Source: Unio delphinus (taxonomy: Eukaryota; Mollusca; Bivalvia; Unionida; Unionidae). From it: a DNA stretch of 64,000 nt. A program made the translations under genes and the position numbers. Location of the stretch: positions 20,407,501-20,471,500 of the forward strand of contig JAQISU010000108.1 in assembly GCA_029339505.1 (NCBI GenBank), in the 5' to 3' direction. The notes below the pieces were generated by a model that saw only the letters and a list, made by a program, of their open reading frames with translations, was not told the origin of the DNA and did not search any database. Shown here piece after piece: positions 43,751 to 55,770 of this stretch (position 1 is the first letter of the stretch; each line of letters begins with the position of its first letter).

Positions 43751-44119
43751 AGAATCTAAGTGTTGGTTTCGATCTAGTTGCAGTCACGCCATTATTTTTG
43801 TAAACATGTGTTTGCGCATGGCTAAAATTCTTAATCTTCGGGAGAGGTCAACACAGAGGTTACATGAATATAGGCGTGGCAAATAGCGAATTTTTGTCTG
43901 CAGACAATAATTAAAAATCGCGTATTTTATCACAAAATTACCGATACTAGCCTGATTTCGGCCTCAGTAACAGCCTGAATTGTAATTTTTCAACTAAATA
44001 AGTAATCACGAACTGAATAAAGAACAAAATAATTTCATTCGTTTTTAGTTAGGTTGTATACGGTACCTTTAATAAATTTGTACTTGGATGATAATGTATA
44101 TCTATCTTTGAATTTACGC
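43751..44119. other. No gene seen
   Basis: Sequence upstream of the tentative minus-strand gene and left of the third viral relic. A promoter could lie here, but none is recognisable. Confidence 0.35.
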
Positions 44120-44483
44120 TCTTGAATGATTCAAAATCAGAAATAGTTTGTTCAGGATTTAGTTCAACAGATAGTTTTATGCCGTCGTGTTTTAATTTTT
44201 TTTAACGCCATTTTTCAGCACAATATAGGCTATACATGGCGGACAGTATTATTGGTGGAGGAAGAACCCGGAAAGAACCAACGACCCACGAGAAGCTACT
44301 GGCAAGCTTTCTCACATAACTACATTTGCCGACTCTTTGACTCGAACACACGCAGACAGAGGTGAGATGGCAGTGGTCCGTAACGGACAGCGCTTTAGAC
44401 CACTCAGCCACTCGGGGCCCCCTTTAATTTTTTGTTTGTTTTTTAATTGCAGAGATAACAACATTAATATTTTCATAGTTCAT
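44120..44483 (-). pseudogene. Third relic: small helical viral gene split by a SINE
   Basis: The minus strand starts at an ATG at 44483 (MNYENINVVISAI), is interrupted by the SINE at 44202-44422, then continues HDGIKLSVELNPEQTISDFE. This matches the intact gene at 6482-6865 (MNSENIN..., LSDNLNPEQIISDF). The 3' part is lost beyond about 44120. Confidence 0.75.
44202..44422 (-). mobile_element. tRNA-derived SINE inserted in the viral gene, 11-bp target duplication
   Basis: Minus-strand SINE of the 22860 family: head GGGGCCCCGAGTGGCTGAGT, box B GTTCGAGTC region, and body with TTCTTTCCGGGTTCTTCCTC and GCCATGTATAGCC, ending GGCGTTAAA. The target duplication TTTAATTTTTT is present at 44191-44201 and 44423-44433. 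Confidence 0.92.
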
Positions 44484-44564
44484 TATATAATAAATATGTA
44501 TTTAAATTAAATTCCTCAACCATGACAATACATACAAATGTGTAAAACGCAACACCTATATAAA

Positions 44565-44837
44565 ATATTTCACTTACCTTGTTTACTTCAGAATACGAAC
44601 TTTCAGACTGACTGAGGGATGGCGACTCTCCATCTTTTATAGGTATGCATACGTTTACACCGAAGTTTCAAGTGAATTGTGTGAATTCCAGAACACTTTG
44701 TTTGAATTCAGTCATTTTAGAATTCACATGATTCACTGGAAAATTCTGTGTAAGCGTATGCATAACTATAAGAAATGGAATTGTTTTCCATCCCAGTCAG
44801 ACTGAAGTGCAAAACAGCAGAGGTAAGTGAAATATTT
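44565..44837. repeat. 273-bp near-palindromic foldback element
   Basis: The two halves are reverse complements with mismatches: outer AAATATTTCACTTACC with GGTAAGTGAAATATTT, then CAGACTGACTG..GGGATGG with CCATCCCAGTCAGACTG, then GGTATGCATACG with CGTATGCATAAC, then AAGTGAATTGTGTGAATTC with its complement near 44720. It resembles a foldback MITE. No coding capacity. Confidence 0.85.
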
Positions 44838-45458
44838 AATTGAATGTGTTATGTTAATTATCACAAATAATTGCAGTAGCATTAATGACACAACAATGTA
44901 ATTACACAGTAACAAAGATAACTACTTATTAACCTACGGGCAGAACGTAGCTTGAGATATATATCTCCCTTCACATTTTCTTTTGACGTATGCAATAATG
45001 AAATTATATTTGTTTTATACTTATGCAAAAACGCCAATTTCGTTATATTTATACGTCATATAGTACCGAACGCAGGTTAATATCATAATGTCCGCCAGAT
45101 GGAAATATTATTTCTTCATCGGTCTGTTTTTACAGACCAAACCGCCCTCTTTGAAATTACTTTACATCTCCCCGTATTTCCACATGCATAATTCTGACTG
45201 TGTGATATAACTCGTAAATTAACGTTTTAGGCCATCAATATGATGGATAACAAGACCCATTTCAATTAGTTCGCTGAAACACTCGAATATAACTAAGTGA
45301 CAGTAATATATTTTCTTTCCAGCACTTATTTGAGATAGCAAGTATTATTGACAGCAGTGACTGGTTTTCTCAGTCGACAGTGTCTAATGATAGCATCACG
45401 AGATCTCACAAATTCTTTTTGCTCCAATTATTTAATATTATTTTATTTGTCTAAATCA

Positions 45459-45755
45459 TTATTTTGAAAATTGTGCTATAGTCTTTAGCGTTTCGTAAAA
45501 CTTTGTTATTTCTGTCGTTATCTTTTTATCATAATATCGCTTCAGATCTCTGTATTTGTACACCACCAATATGTTCATGTGTTCTCCTCCAATTCCAACA
45601 CCACATTTCAAGAACGGTTTTATTCCTAGGCTTCCACGACGTACTCTTTGTAAATGATATCCACAACATTCGTTTACACAGGCTTTATTACAAGGGGATG
45701 AAGAACCTATCATTTGCAACTTGCATATATTTTTTGTTTGAATCATAATATACAC
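45459..45755 (-). pseudogene. Third relic: viral zinc-finger protein
   Basis: An open 98-codon frame keeps MIGSSSPCNKACVNECCGYH, a CGVGIGG block and RDLKRYYDKK, which align with the gene at 8323-8658. It has lost the CLGC pair (replaced by NILVVYKY) and the C-terminus differs. The remaining frame is probably open by chance or recent decay. Confidence 0.75.
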
Positions 45756-45795
45756 AATAGTACTATAATTAAAATATATATTTGCCTTAATTATA

Positions 45796-46440
45796 ATCTG
45801 GAGGAGTATAAGAGATTATCTATGACTTACCAAGGCGATTTTTGTTGTTGATCGACGAATAATCAGATTACAAGTATTCGTGACGCCAATAAAGAAATTG
45901 GCAATGATGTTGTATCTCATGTGTGGTCGACATTCTGAATTATCAACAATAAAGATGTTACTGATGCTACCATGAACGTCAAATGGTCAGCAACGATTAT
46001 TAATGATCTAAACAGTGAAATATATTATTTCAGAGTAAAGTTTATTAGGGAAGTAGACGATACTTGGATCATGTGTGACAAACGTGACCCAGTTCTTCAT
46101 AATGACAATATTGCCGTATTGACAAACCGTATTTTGAGCGAGCATATCCTGCAACCGCAGTTATTTATGCCATTCATCCGATAAATGATAAACCCAGCAT
46201 TAAGAATATAAAAACAATGAAATTTTCAAAAGTAAAGTGTCCAGCTGAACGAGTAAGAGAACACTTCAGAAATGCGATACATGGAAACAGATGTACGACA
46301 TAAAAAAAAAAGATTGGGCTGAATTATTCAAGGATGAAGATCTACAATAAATGATGTCACTAAGTTATACAAAAATCACTAAAATTCCCAATAATAGTAA
46401 AAACAATAACAGTACATGTATCGATGCAGCAGGTGCTTTT
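45796..46440 (+). pseudogene. Third relic: polymerase N-terminal part
   Basis: The start codon region reads CTGGAGGAGTATAAGAG where the first copy has ATG. Conserved words follow: LEEYKRLS, VWSTF, DVTDATMN, DPVLH, MPFIR, NDKPSIK and AERVREHFRNAI, all in the order of the first copy (8702-9270). It decays after about 46440. The polymerase palm, helicase and HNH parts are absent. Confidence 0.78.
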
Positions 46441-47800
46441 GATTAAAACATGTTCATGTTTGACAAATTACAGCTATTTACAGTAATGCAGTTTTTGAGT
46501 GACAGATTTTGCATCATACTTATATATATATATATATATATATATTACTAACAATTGCCATCATGTAGGCATTTCACCTGCCTGTTATGTAAGTTATACC
46601 ACTTACATCATTGCTACAGGAACAACTCTAGAATAATATATCTTAATGCAAAATATCAAAATTATCAGCAAAGCTGAATGAGTCATGCTGGACATGTCCA
46701 ATATAGATTTTCTACCTAGGTGCTACTGAAGCCATACTGTTGTTTCTGCAAACCAATCCAGAAAATTTGAGCATATGCTATGGATTTTTCCAAGCAGGTT
46801 TAATCAAATTTGGCTCAGCAATTCTAGAGAACTTGCAAATAAGTTTCCCATCTATTTGCTAAAATCCAAATTGATTCTTGGGAATCCAAACTGGACACAG
46901 ACAATGTCAGAAGAATGGTTCCTAGGAGTTTAACCCAAACTGCCAAGTAAGAGAAATTGCAAATCGGTTTTCCCATGGTTGCTAAGGAAGCCTTGACATT
47001 GACAGTGTCACACAACAAACACATCTAACTGAAAATGTCCTAAGAAACATTTCCATAAAGTATGATCAAAGCTGACTCTATTGTGAAGCAGTTGAAATTA
47101 CATTTACAATATGGTTGCCAAGGAATTCATAGTACTCCTATGGAAGCCATACCAAATACAAGAGCTGCAAAAACATTTTCTATATCATTGCTAAGGAATT
47201 TCTTCTACTCGCTGATAAAAAAAAACTATTGCTGAGGAAGTCACTCTAGAAATATTCAAACACTGTTGGATAAAAATTCTTGAAGTTATGCCAAAGAGGT
47301 TAACAATGGGTTTTTCAACTGATGGGTATTGTCCACTGCAAGGAGAACCATCTTGGAAAATATCATGATAGAATGTGTTCTAGTAACAAAGACCAAGACT
47401 GGCTTAGCTGTTTTAGATAAAGTAAAGAATAGGTTCTCCATAACGATGCATACCAGTTACTGGGCCATGCCATACGCTCACTTTGGTGAAATACAACACA
47501 ATGAAAAAATATGAATTTTATGATTAAAAACAAAATCTCAGTGCTTTAAAAGCTGTTTATATCCACTTAAGAAAATACTTTATAATTAAGCTGAATAAAC
47601 AACTGCTATGATTGGAAGCATAATTGCACAGGAATTCAACTTAAACAAAAAGAGAATGCATACTGATTCATGGCACAAGTAAACATACATCACACAGAAT
47701 GTCTTTTGCTGATTACAAGCATAGCTTGGATGTAATTATGATGGTGAGATTGGAACTCTATGCACATTACAAATATGAGACCTAACATATTATCCCATAA
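46441..47800. other. No gene seen
   Basis: Non-coding AT-rich sequence with a (TA)n at about 46520-46545. The 61-codon frame at 47329 lacks any motif. Confidence 0.4.
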
Positions 47801-47804
47801 CTTA

Positions 47805-47985
47805 AGTTGAACAGAAATTGATGTAGAAGACATTCATATACATTACCAATGCATTTAATATTGTTATTGATGTTGAAGACATACCATTCATATGCAATGC
47901 CAATACATTTAATATTGTTATTGATGTTGAAGACATACCATTCATATGCATTGCCAATGCATTTAACATTGTTATTGATGACTAC
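47805..47985. repeat. 54-bp tandem repeat, about three copies
   Basis: The word CATTTAAxATTGTTATTGAT recurs at 47852, 47906 and 47960. The intervening TGAAGACATACCATTCATAT is shared. Open frames on both strands follow from the 54-bp period. Confidence 0.88.
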
Positions 47986-48752
47986 AATGTTAGTGTTGCT
48001 GCAAACTGTGCTGTTTACAGTGGAGACAAATATGAAAATAATACAAAGAAATAATGCCTCAGTTATATGATATATAAATGTTTGACTGGATACCCTAGTT
48101 ATTCTCATTTAAAAATCTGTATTGCATAATTATACATTATATAACATGTCATGAACTCAATTAGGGCAAACAAATTCAGTTGACCACATGCCCTGAAGAG
48201 AAAATATAACTTTGACTTGCAATGCTTACATTTTACTGGTTCTATACAATTTTTGTAACTCATTTTACTACATTACATATATGTAAACATTTTTTTCAAA
48301 TTCATAAGCTATTACAAATGCCACATAAACTTCTGGTTGGCCTCTTGAAAATTGGAAGCCCTTCCTCAGCTATCATTTGTAAATATGAGCAGATGAGGTG
48401 AGTGACATTTACACTCCCTATAATCTCACAGAACCTACAACAAAGTTGTGGTTAACAAGACATATACAATTTTATAATCTCACAGAACTTACAATAAAGG
48501 TGTAGTTAACAAGGCACATATCATAAAGATACAATTAAATATTGTATTTTGCAGCAATAAATTATATAAAGTGTAATGTAGAAGAGGATAGCACCACTAA
48601 ATCTCTGAAAACTTATAAAGCAAAAACATAGTTAATAATCAACAATCAAACACTGAAGTAACTGAAATCAAATGTTGTAAATTAAATGTAATGTTATACT
48701 GCCAATGTCATGCAACAAAATTTCAATAAAAAAAACAATGCCAGTGAAAAGA

Positions 48753-48795
<43 letters not shown>

Positions 48796-50034
48796 AGTAC
48801 AAATGAGTATATTATTTCAGTATAGCAAATAAGATTCCATATATGTAATGCATACAAATAACACTAAAACATTAAGATATAAAATCAAGTATACCAGAGT
48901 TTTAAAAATCAATTTTATTTTACTGCAGGTAGGTCTTAATCACTCAGAACTACAATAATACATGCATATTTATCTAGGCTTTAATCAGATCTTTTGCCGA
49001 ACTTCAAACAACAGAAATGGATCCATATGTAATACTGTTCCCAATACTAGATCTGCAACTTTAAGTTAAGGATTACAAATGTCAACAATGTCACAGCAAT
49101 TATACCACTTTTTAATTATAAATGAAAATAAAACCAATAACAAACCTTAGAAAAACAACTTTTTGTGAACTCCTGTCCCAAATCTGAGTCATAATGCCAG
49201 ATATTTTTGCCTTAATTTCATTACATCTAGACCTATAGTGTTTAATTGGTCAATTTTCTTAAATTAGGTTTCAATCAGATTTCCATATCTGAAGTTTAAA
49301 TGTAAATCCAAGGCATGAAATTAAGGCCTGATATAGCTAATATTTGAAATAAATTATGAATTACCTATTCTTAAGGACCAAAGATTGTTGAGTTGCCAAA
49401 TAGAATTTCCTTGCAAACATGAATCTAATGAATCAAGCATGGCTCATAATGACAGCTCCGAATTATTATAAATAGACTAGTGCTTGTCCTACATTTACAA
49501 AATTTGGAAAAGAAAATCTGGTTAATTTTTGAGTGAATGGTTTATTTTATTTTAAAAAAATGTTGTTTATATATTTTAAGAATTGTATATGGCTTATCTT
49601 TATAGTTTATACATATAACTGAATTTTATTATCAAAACTTTATATTCTGCTACTTCAGGTTTAAGAGTATTTGGGAAGAACAATTCTTGAATTGGCATAC
49701 TCTGATCTTAATTAGTGCCATCATTGTACTGAAATGCCATCAAATATGAATACATACATGTTTATATAGTTTAAGAAAATAATAAATATTTAACAAGAAT
49801 ATGTCATGAGGCTGGCATCAGACTCAAAACCAACTGCAACAGAAGTTGACCAAGATAAAGCATAATTCATTTGGCTTCATATGTTATAAAAACAAATGTT
49901 TCAAACTCTCTCAAGTTTTCATATCTTCATCCATATTTAATCAAACATCAGCACCATTTATCAAATTCTATTCAACATTTTGTTTTTAAAAAGTATAAAG
50001 GTTTTATTATTTTTATCAATGATGGTCAAATTAT
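47986..50034. other. No gene seen
   Basis: AT-rich non-coding sequence with (AC)n(AT)n at 48755-48794 and two copies of a TAATCTCACAGAAC(C/T)TACAA word at 48420 and 48475. No exon recognised. Confidence 0.4.
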
Positions 50035-50285
50035 CATTTCTATAGATGTTAAGTGCCTTCAAGTTTATAATATTTCTCTCAAAGCTGGATAAAATATCAT
50101 TTCTATCGATGTCAAATGCCCTCAAGTTTATACGATTTCTCTCAAAGCTGGATAAAATATCATTTCTAATGATGTTAAATGCCCTCAAGTATATATGATT
50201 TCTCTCAAAGCTGGACAAAATATAATTTCTATTGATGTTAAATACCTCACGTTTATACAATTTCTCTCAAAGCTGGACAAATTCT
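50035..50285. repeat. 63-bp tandem repeat, four copies
   Basis: CTCAAAGCTGGA recurs at 50078, 50141, 50204 and 50266. Units contain AAATATCATTTCTA and AATGCCCTCAAGTTTATA. The minus-strand 99-codon frame is a repeat artefact. Confidence 0.9.
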
Positions 50286-50836
50286 GTTAAGTGGCCTTTC
50301 AGAAGTTATTAAAAGTTGAAGTTTTATTGCATTGGCAGTTGTATTTGACATGAAATATTTCTGTCAAAAGTGTTATGATTCAGTATATGGCAGAAAAACA
50401 GAAATAATTTTCTATTTCACCATTATGGCAAATTGGCATTATTTGTATGTATAGATCTGAAAGCCCTTAGTGTGGAATGTTTTGTGTTAAATTTGGCTAA
50501 AGCTTGGCAGATGAATGCTATCTGCATAAAATTTATTCCAAGAAATCTTCTTTCAAACTTTGTCATATTCAAATGAGTGGTATTTGAGAAAACATTTAAT
50601 GGTTTTTCTAGTTCTAGTATTGGTGGTCTAAAATAACAGAAGGTATGAGAACCTAATATATGACAATAGCAAAGTAATTCAAGCATACAAAATTAGGTCA
50701 TAGCGACCTATATTTACTAAGGCTGAGTTTTCTTTATGACATGCATCCATGTACCAATTCTCATCAGTTTAAACAGCATTCAAAATGTTGGGGGTACAAC
50801 AAATAAATTGCTAACAAGTCATGCATATATTGCAAA

Positions 50837-51232
50837 TGACTGAGTGACCTAGATTTTGGTATGGCAAATCTCCAAATGAGGACTAAGTGACCTAGACTTT
50901 GGTATGGCAAACAAGGACTGAGTGACCTAGATTTTGGTATGGCAAATCTCCAAATGAGGACTAAGTGACCTAGACTTTGGTATGGCAAACAAGGACTGAG
51001 TGACCTAGATTTTGGTACAGCAATTTTGCAAATCAGGACTGAGTGAACTAGATTTTGGTATGGCAAACTTTCAAATGAGGACTGAGTGACCTAGATTTTG
51101 GTATGGTAAACTTGCAAATGAGGACTGAGTGACCTAGATTTTGGTATGGCAAATTTGCAGATGAGGATTGAGTGACCTAAATTTTGGTATGACAAACTTG
51201 CAAATGAGGACTGAGTGACCTAGATTTTGCTC
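50837..51232. repeat. Tandem repeat of about 43 bp with deletion variants
   Basis: About ten copies of GACTGAGTGACCTAGATTTT followed by GGTATGGCAAA and a variable CTTGCAAATGAG end. Some copies lack about 8 bases. Confidence 0.9.
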
Positions 51233-51749
51233 TCCCCAAGATGGATCTGCATAATAATTTTCAAATGAGTTGGTGAAAAAAAGTCAAGGATGTTGGTAAA
51301 GTGTTGGACTTGGAATCCAATGACTGGCAGATTTAATACTTGCCAAAACACTACTGGGTCTGATGTCTTGGCATGTTCTTGTTCAAAGCATCTAATTCCC
51401 ATTTCCTCTGTATGATATAGCAAATAATAATTTTAGTGTGCTATTAAAACCAACAAGAACCATGAAATGTACAGCTTCCCTGTCTCTGTTCATGCCAGCC
51501 ATGTTTATAAATCAAGCTATCCATACACTTCATTGTCTCCATCCTAAGATGCAAAATGTTTTATTCATCAGCAAAGAACAAGTAACAGTCTATCATCTGG
51601 TTGCTAAGGAAGGCTGGACAAAAGATATAGCAGAACCTGTCTTGATAATACTACAAGCCCTTATTTCATGTCTACCAATATGGATGAAAAACGGGGAAAA
51701 TCTTCATATATCCATAAAGTATGAATGAAATCGGGGACAAATATAGCGT

Positions 51750-52395
51750 TGTTTTACACAATATAGAAATAATGTAGGAAGAAATTTGGCATAATTCAAC
51801 ATATAATGGATAGAATGTAGAAAGAAATCTAGCATTATTTTACATAATATGGATAGAATGTAGGACAAAATGTAGCATCATTTTACATAATATGGATAGA
51901 ATGTAGGAAGAAATCTTGCATAATTTTACAAAATGTGGATAGAATGTAGGAAGAAATCTGGCATTATTTTACATAATATGGATAGAATATAGGAAGAAAT
52001 CTTGCATTATTTTACATAATATGGATAGAATGTAGGAAAAAAATCTGGCATTATTTTACATAATGTGGATAGAATATAGGAAAAATAATCTGGCATTATT
52101 TTACATAATATGGATAGAATGTAGGAAGAAATGTAGCATTATTTTACATAATATGGATAGAATGTAGGAAGAAATGTAGCATTATTTTACATAATATGGA
52201 TAGAATGTAGGAAGAAATGTAGCATTATTTTACATAATATGGATAGAATGTTGGAAGAAATCTTGCATAATTTTATATAATGTGGATAGAATGTAGGAAG
52301 AAATTTGGCATTATTTTACATAATGTGGATTGAATGTCGGAAAAATCTTGCATTATTTTACATAATGTGGATAGAATGTAGGAAAAATAATCTGG
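51750..52395. repeat. 43-bp minisatellite, about 15 copies
   Basis: Core ACATAATATGGATAGAATGT followed by AGGAAGAAATGTAGCATTATTTT, with scattered substitutions and 1-2 base indels. Confidence 0.92.
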
Positions 52396-52689
52396 CTATA
52401 TGGCATTACACAGTGTTCAATATCTGAGACATTTCATGTTTACTAAGCTAAGTATTGTCATACAAGCCAATGGAATGACAGACAGCCAGAAAGACACCAA
52501 AAACAATTACATAAATAGTGCCTGCTACAAGGAATAATATAGGCAAAACAATTGGCACAGAATAACAATTGTTATAGGCTGCAAAAGCAACACTGCAAAA
52601 ATATAAAATCTGGTTCCATCTCAATTTGACAGGCACCACTGGAAAGCACCACTGAAACATCTGCAAACTTTTCTGGGACAAAATAGTTT

Positions 52690-52752
52690 TTAATTCTCAT
52701 CCTTCACCAATTTTGTTTCATCATTTGTAAGATCAACCAGCTCTGTTTCCTT
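52690..52752 (-). CDS. Last coding exon of a minus-strand membrane protein gene
   Basis: After the acceptor TTTATTTCAG (minus strand) the exon reads KETELVDLTNDETKLVKDEN and then TAA. It joins in phase 0 to the exon at 55618-55770, whose donor follows a complete Lys codon. Together they make a short acidic cytoplasmic tail. Two acidic-Leu words, ETELV and DETKLV, are close to but not exact matches of the lysosomal sorting motif [DE]xxxL[LI]. Downstream sequence to about 52448 would be 3' UTR. Confidence 0.6.
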   Translation of the reverse strand, partial: KETELVDLTNDETKLVKDEN

Positions 52753-53027
52753 CTGAAATAAAAATCCATAAATTAATGAATAAAATAAAAGATCAATGAA
52801 TATCTACAGATAATGGAATGGTGATGGTTATGTCATGATGTATCCGATTTCATGGATTTCATTATGGATGGTTGCATACTTCATATCAGCTTAAATGTAA
52901 TATTTCAGTACATGGTAGGCTAAACATAGCAACCAGTGGAGGAAGCACTCTGGCAAACCCCAAGGTAGAACCATCAACAAACAGAAACCTAAATGCAAGA
53001 CATTTTTTACTGTACCAAAGTTAGCTG

Positions 53028-53405
53028 AGCCCAGGACTCCAACCCACACTGACCGAGTATTATGTAACAGTGAGTGCCTGAAGCCCAGGACTCCAAACCA
53101 CACTGACCGAGTATTATGTAACAGTGAGTGCCTGAAGCCCAGGACTCCAACCCACACTGACCGAGTATTATGTAACAGTGAGTGCCTGAAGCCCAGGACT
53201 CCAACCCACACTGACCGAGTATTATGTAACAGTGAGTGCCTGAAGCCCAGGACTCCAACCCACACTGACCGAGTATTATGTAACAGTGAGTGCCTGGAGA
53301 CCAGGACTCCAAACCACACTGACCGAGTATTATGTAACAGTGAGTGCCTGAAGCCCAGGACTCCAAATCACACTGACCGAGTATTCTGTAACAGTGAGTG
53401 CCTTA
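53028..53405. repeat. 54-bp tandem repeat, about seven copies, inside the intron
   Basis: Unit contains CCCAGGACTCCAAMCCACAC and TGACCGAGTATTATGTAACA. The period is a multiple of three, so two minus-strand frames stay open for about 120-140 codons. No protein is inferred. Confidence 0.93.
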
Positions 53406-53599
53406 GGCCACTCAGCCACCAAGGGTAGACCTGGCAGTGGGGAATTTCCTATGTTCTGGACTCAGACTTAGGTAAACATGATGTTTACAAGACCAAAATC
53501 AAAGATTCTGGTCAGGTAGAAAATGAAGCTATAAAATGCAACTTTACATAATCCCTGGTATATTATAATTTTTTTTCAAAACAACTTTAGAAGCAATAC

Positions 53600-53650
<51 letters not shown>

Positions 53651-53653
<3 letters not shown>

Positions 53654-55334
53654 TCCTACCCGTTTATATCGACATCGCTTATCTCGACAAACTGCCTATG
53701 TCAACAAAAAGGCAAAGTCCTGGTGCCTTGGTCTACTATTACTATGAAATCGTCATGCTTATGTCGAGGTCGAGATAAAAAAAAAAAAAAAACATATATG
53801 TCGACAGAAGCCCTTGGTCCCAGCTTGAACAAATCCTTTGTTTTCAAAGCGTTTATGTTGACGAGCTGCCAGTTAAGACCAATACTTTGTTCAACAATTA
53901 CTTGATCTAGCCACCAGACTACAATTTTCCCGCCTAATCGTTCATGTCGACCAGCTGCCAGTTCCAACCCATACTTTGTTTCAACAATATTTTGATCTTG
54001 CCGCCAGCCTTAAATTTCACCACCTAATCGTTTATGTCGACCAGCTGCCAGTTCCAACCCATACTTTGTTCAACAAAAATAACATAGCAGCACATTTTCT
54101 CACCACTCTGCAGCTAGTGAAGTCTTTGATTTTGCTGCCTAGCTTGTGGGTCATGTTCTTTAGATGTACTCTTACAATGACAACATTATCTTTCAGCCAC
54201 TGAATTTTCTGATTGTAAATATCAGCACAGCTAAAAGGATCAATTGCTGAACACAATTTCCCAATCAACAGGTGGTCGAAGCAGGACTAGCAAGTCCTTA
54301 AATTTGCCGTCCAGGAAATTTATGCATACAGAGGACTCCTGTATACGTGATTTTCTGAATCCCATATATAAAAATTGCGTGAAAATACAGATTACACGTT
54401 TCTGAGACCTTTGAAAGCGTTTAAAACAAGTTTGTTTTTTTGGCTGTGAAAGTTTTGTTTTTAACTTTATTTACATTTACAATGGCTACCAACAGCAGGG
54501 TAAAACGCAAATTAAATTTACAGTTTCTGGAAACTAAATATCTGGCTGTTAAGGAAGTTAAGGGACGAACATCTCGCAAAGAGGTCTGTGAAATTTTTTC
54601 ACTTAAAAATAACACCCGTTCAGGAAGGATGAAAGCTGCTGAGTCCATAAAGAAAGACTATGTTGAAGGTAACTGCGCTCCCCAAAGGAAGAAGCAAGAC
54701 TGCTACATTTGAAGATGTGGAGGAAGCATCAAAATGGTTTAATGAAGCATTTGCGAAAAACCTTAGTGTGGAGAACTTCGCTGCAACAAGTGGTTGGTTC
54801 AGTCGCTTTAATGTTTGTCATAATGTCGGATACAAAAGTATTTGTGGAGAATACATGTACTGTTGACAGTTTTTCACTTCCTTGTGAATAGCCCCATCCC
54901 ATCGGTAGCCTCAATAAGATGGGAACAGACTGACCAAAATTGAGGCCAATTTAAGAACATATACATGAAGCATGTAAATGACAACTTTCCAACCAATGTG
55001 CTAATGCAGACGATGAATATCGTAATGTTTTTCATATCAGGATGTGATCAATGCAATATTTTAATTTGGATTTTACTATAGAAAGGTAACCAAAATGTTA
55101 TTTGTCAATATCAAATGTATTTCACACTGATTCTGTCTTCATGTACTCAAAATTTCCATTGTTTTCTCAGAGTGTAAATGCTATTCACTGACGACGGGTC
55201 ACCCTTTGCTGACGAATTTTAACTTTTATCTTTTTTCAGTCCTTCCCCCCTCCCCCAAACACTTATCTCGACATCTGCCTATGTCGACAATATTTCCTCG
55301 GGCCCGAGGATGTCGACATAAACGGGTAGGACTG
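53651..55334 (+). mobile_element. Decayed Tigger/pogo-type DNA transposon
   Basis: The ends are inverted: CAGTCCTACCCGTTTATATC at 53651 and its complement ending GGGTAGGACTG at 55334, with matching inner words CTTATCTCGACA and CTATGTCGACA. The element sits within a (TA)n tract, consistent with a TA target. Two inner direct repeats of about 90 bp (53850-54090, TGTCGACCAGCTGCCAGTTC) lie near the left end. The transposase remnant is described separately. Confidence 0.82.
54482..54865 (+). pseudogene. Tigger/pogo transposase N-terminal remnant (CENP-B-like DNA-binding part)
   Basis: The first frame reads KRKLNLQFLETKYLAVKEV, then TSRKEVCEIFSLKNNT, a helix-turn-helix of the CENP-B/psq type, then GRMKAAESIKKDY. 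After a shift near 54690 it continues TATFEDVEEASKWFNEA and ENFAATSGWFSRFNV, the second DNA-binding domain. The DDE domain is missing. The frameshift and deletion show it is inactive. Confidence 0.8.
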
Positions 55335-55617
55335 TATGTATGTATATATATACATATATGTGTGTGTGTGTGCGTGTGTGTGCACATAGCACCGGCCAGT
55401 GACCTTTGAGCTTGGTCGTGGAGTTAAAAATTATTTATGGGTTAACTCAAAATTTAAAGTTAGTCAAAGGTCCATACCATAAGCTGATTTGAAAGTATGG
55501 CCAGGAAAGTTTAGCCACTAATAATTCAAAAATAGATTGATGAAAATACAATAATGTAACAGATATGTTCCAACATTTTGTAAATATTGTTTTGAAGACT
55601 TTTTAAAAGAACTATAC

Positions 55618-55770
55618 CTTTCTTTTTAGGAAAACAAGGAGAAGAATCGCCAGGATAACAATGAAACCACCTAGCGCAATCAGACCATACTCTACTCCAC
55701 GTAGAATTTTCATTGGGGTCAAAACAGATTTCTTGAAATCATCAGCCAATTTATCTGTTATGGCAGCACT
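55618..55770 (-). CDS. Transmembrane exon, scavenger receptor B / CD36-like C-terminus (tentative)
   Basis: A 51-codon exon between a strong acceptor (TGTCCTTTCAG, minus strand) and a GTATAG donor. It reads SAAITDKLADDFKKSVLTPM, then KILRGVEYGLIALGGFIVIL with a single hydrophobic membrane span of about 23 residues, then FLKRK. An extracellular amphipathic stretch, a C-terminal span and a short tail fit the C-terminus of CD36/SR-B family proteins, but the fit is by layout and general resemblance only. Upstream exons would lie at higher coordinates, beyond the satellite array and the window. Confidence 0.55.

Larger units (their letters stand above)
44120..46440. mobile_element. Third viral relic, interrupted by a SINE and a palindromic element
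   Basis: Three pieces occur in the same order and strand as in the first copy: the small helical gene (minus), the zinc-finger gene (minus) and the polymerase N-terminus (plus). They correspond to about 6.5-9.5 kb of the first copy. The central tandem repeats of the first copy are absent; a 273-bp palindromic element lies in the corresponding interval instead. Confidence 0.82.

Noticed and set aside
30475..46440. Relics two and three as one provirus split by later insertions
   Set aside because: The MCP fragment is on the plus strand, while the small and zinc-finger genes are on the minus strand; in the first copy all three share one strand. Separate insertions or an inversion are needed.
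52891..53366. Two 120-140 codon minus-strand frames
   Set aside because: Open only because the tandem unit is 54 bp; both are pure repeats in different phases.
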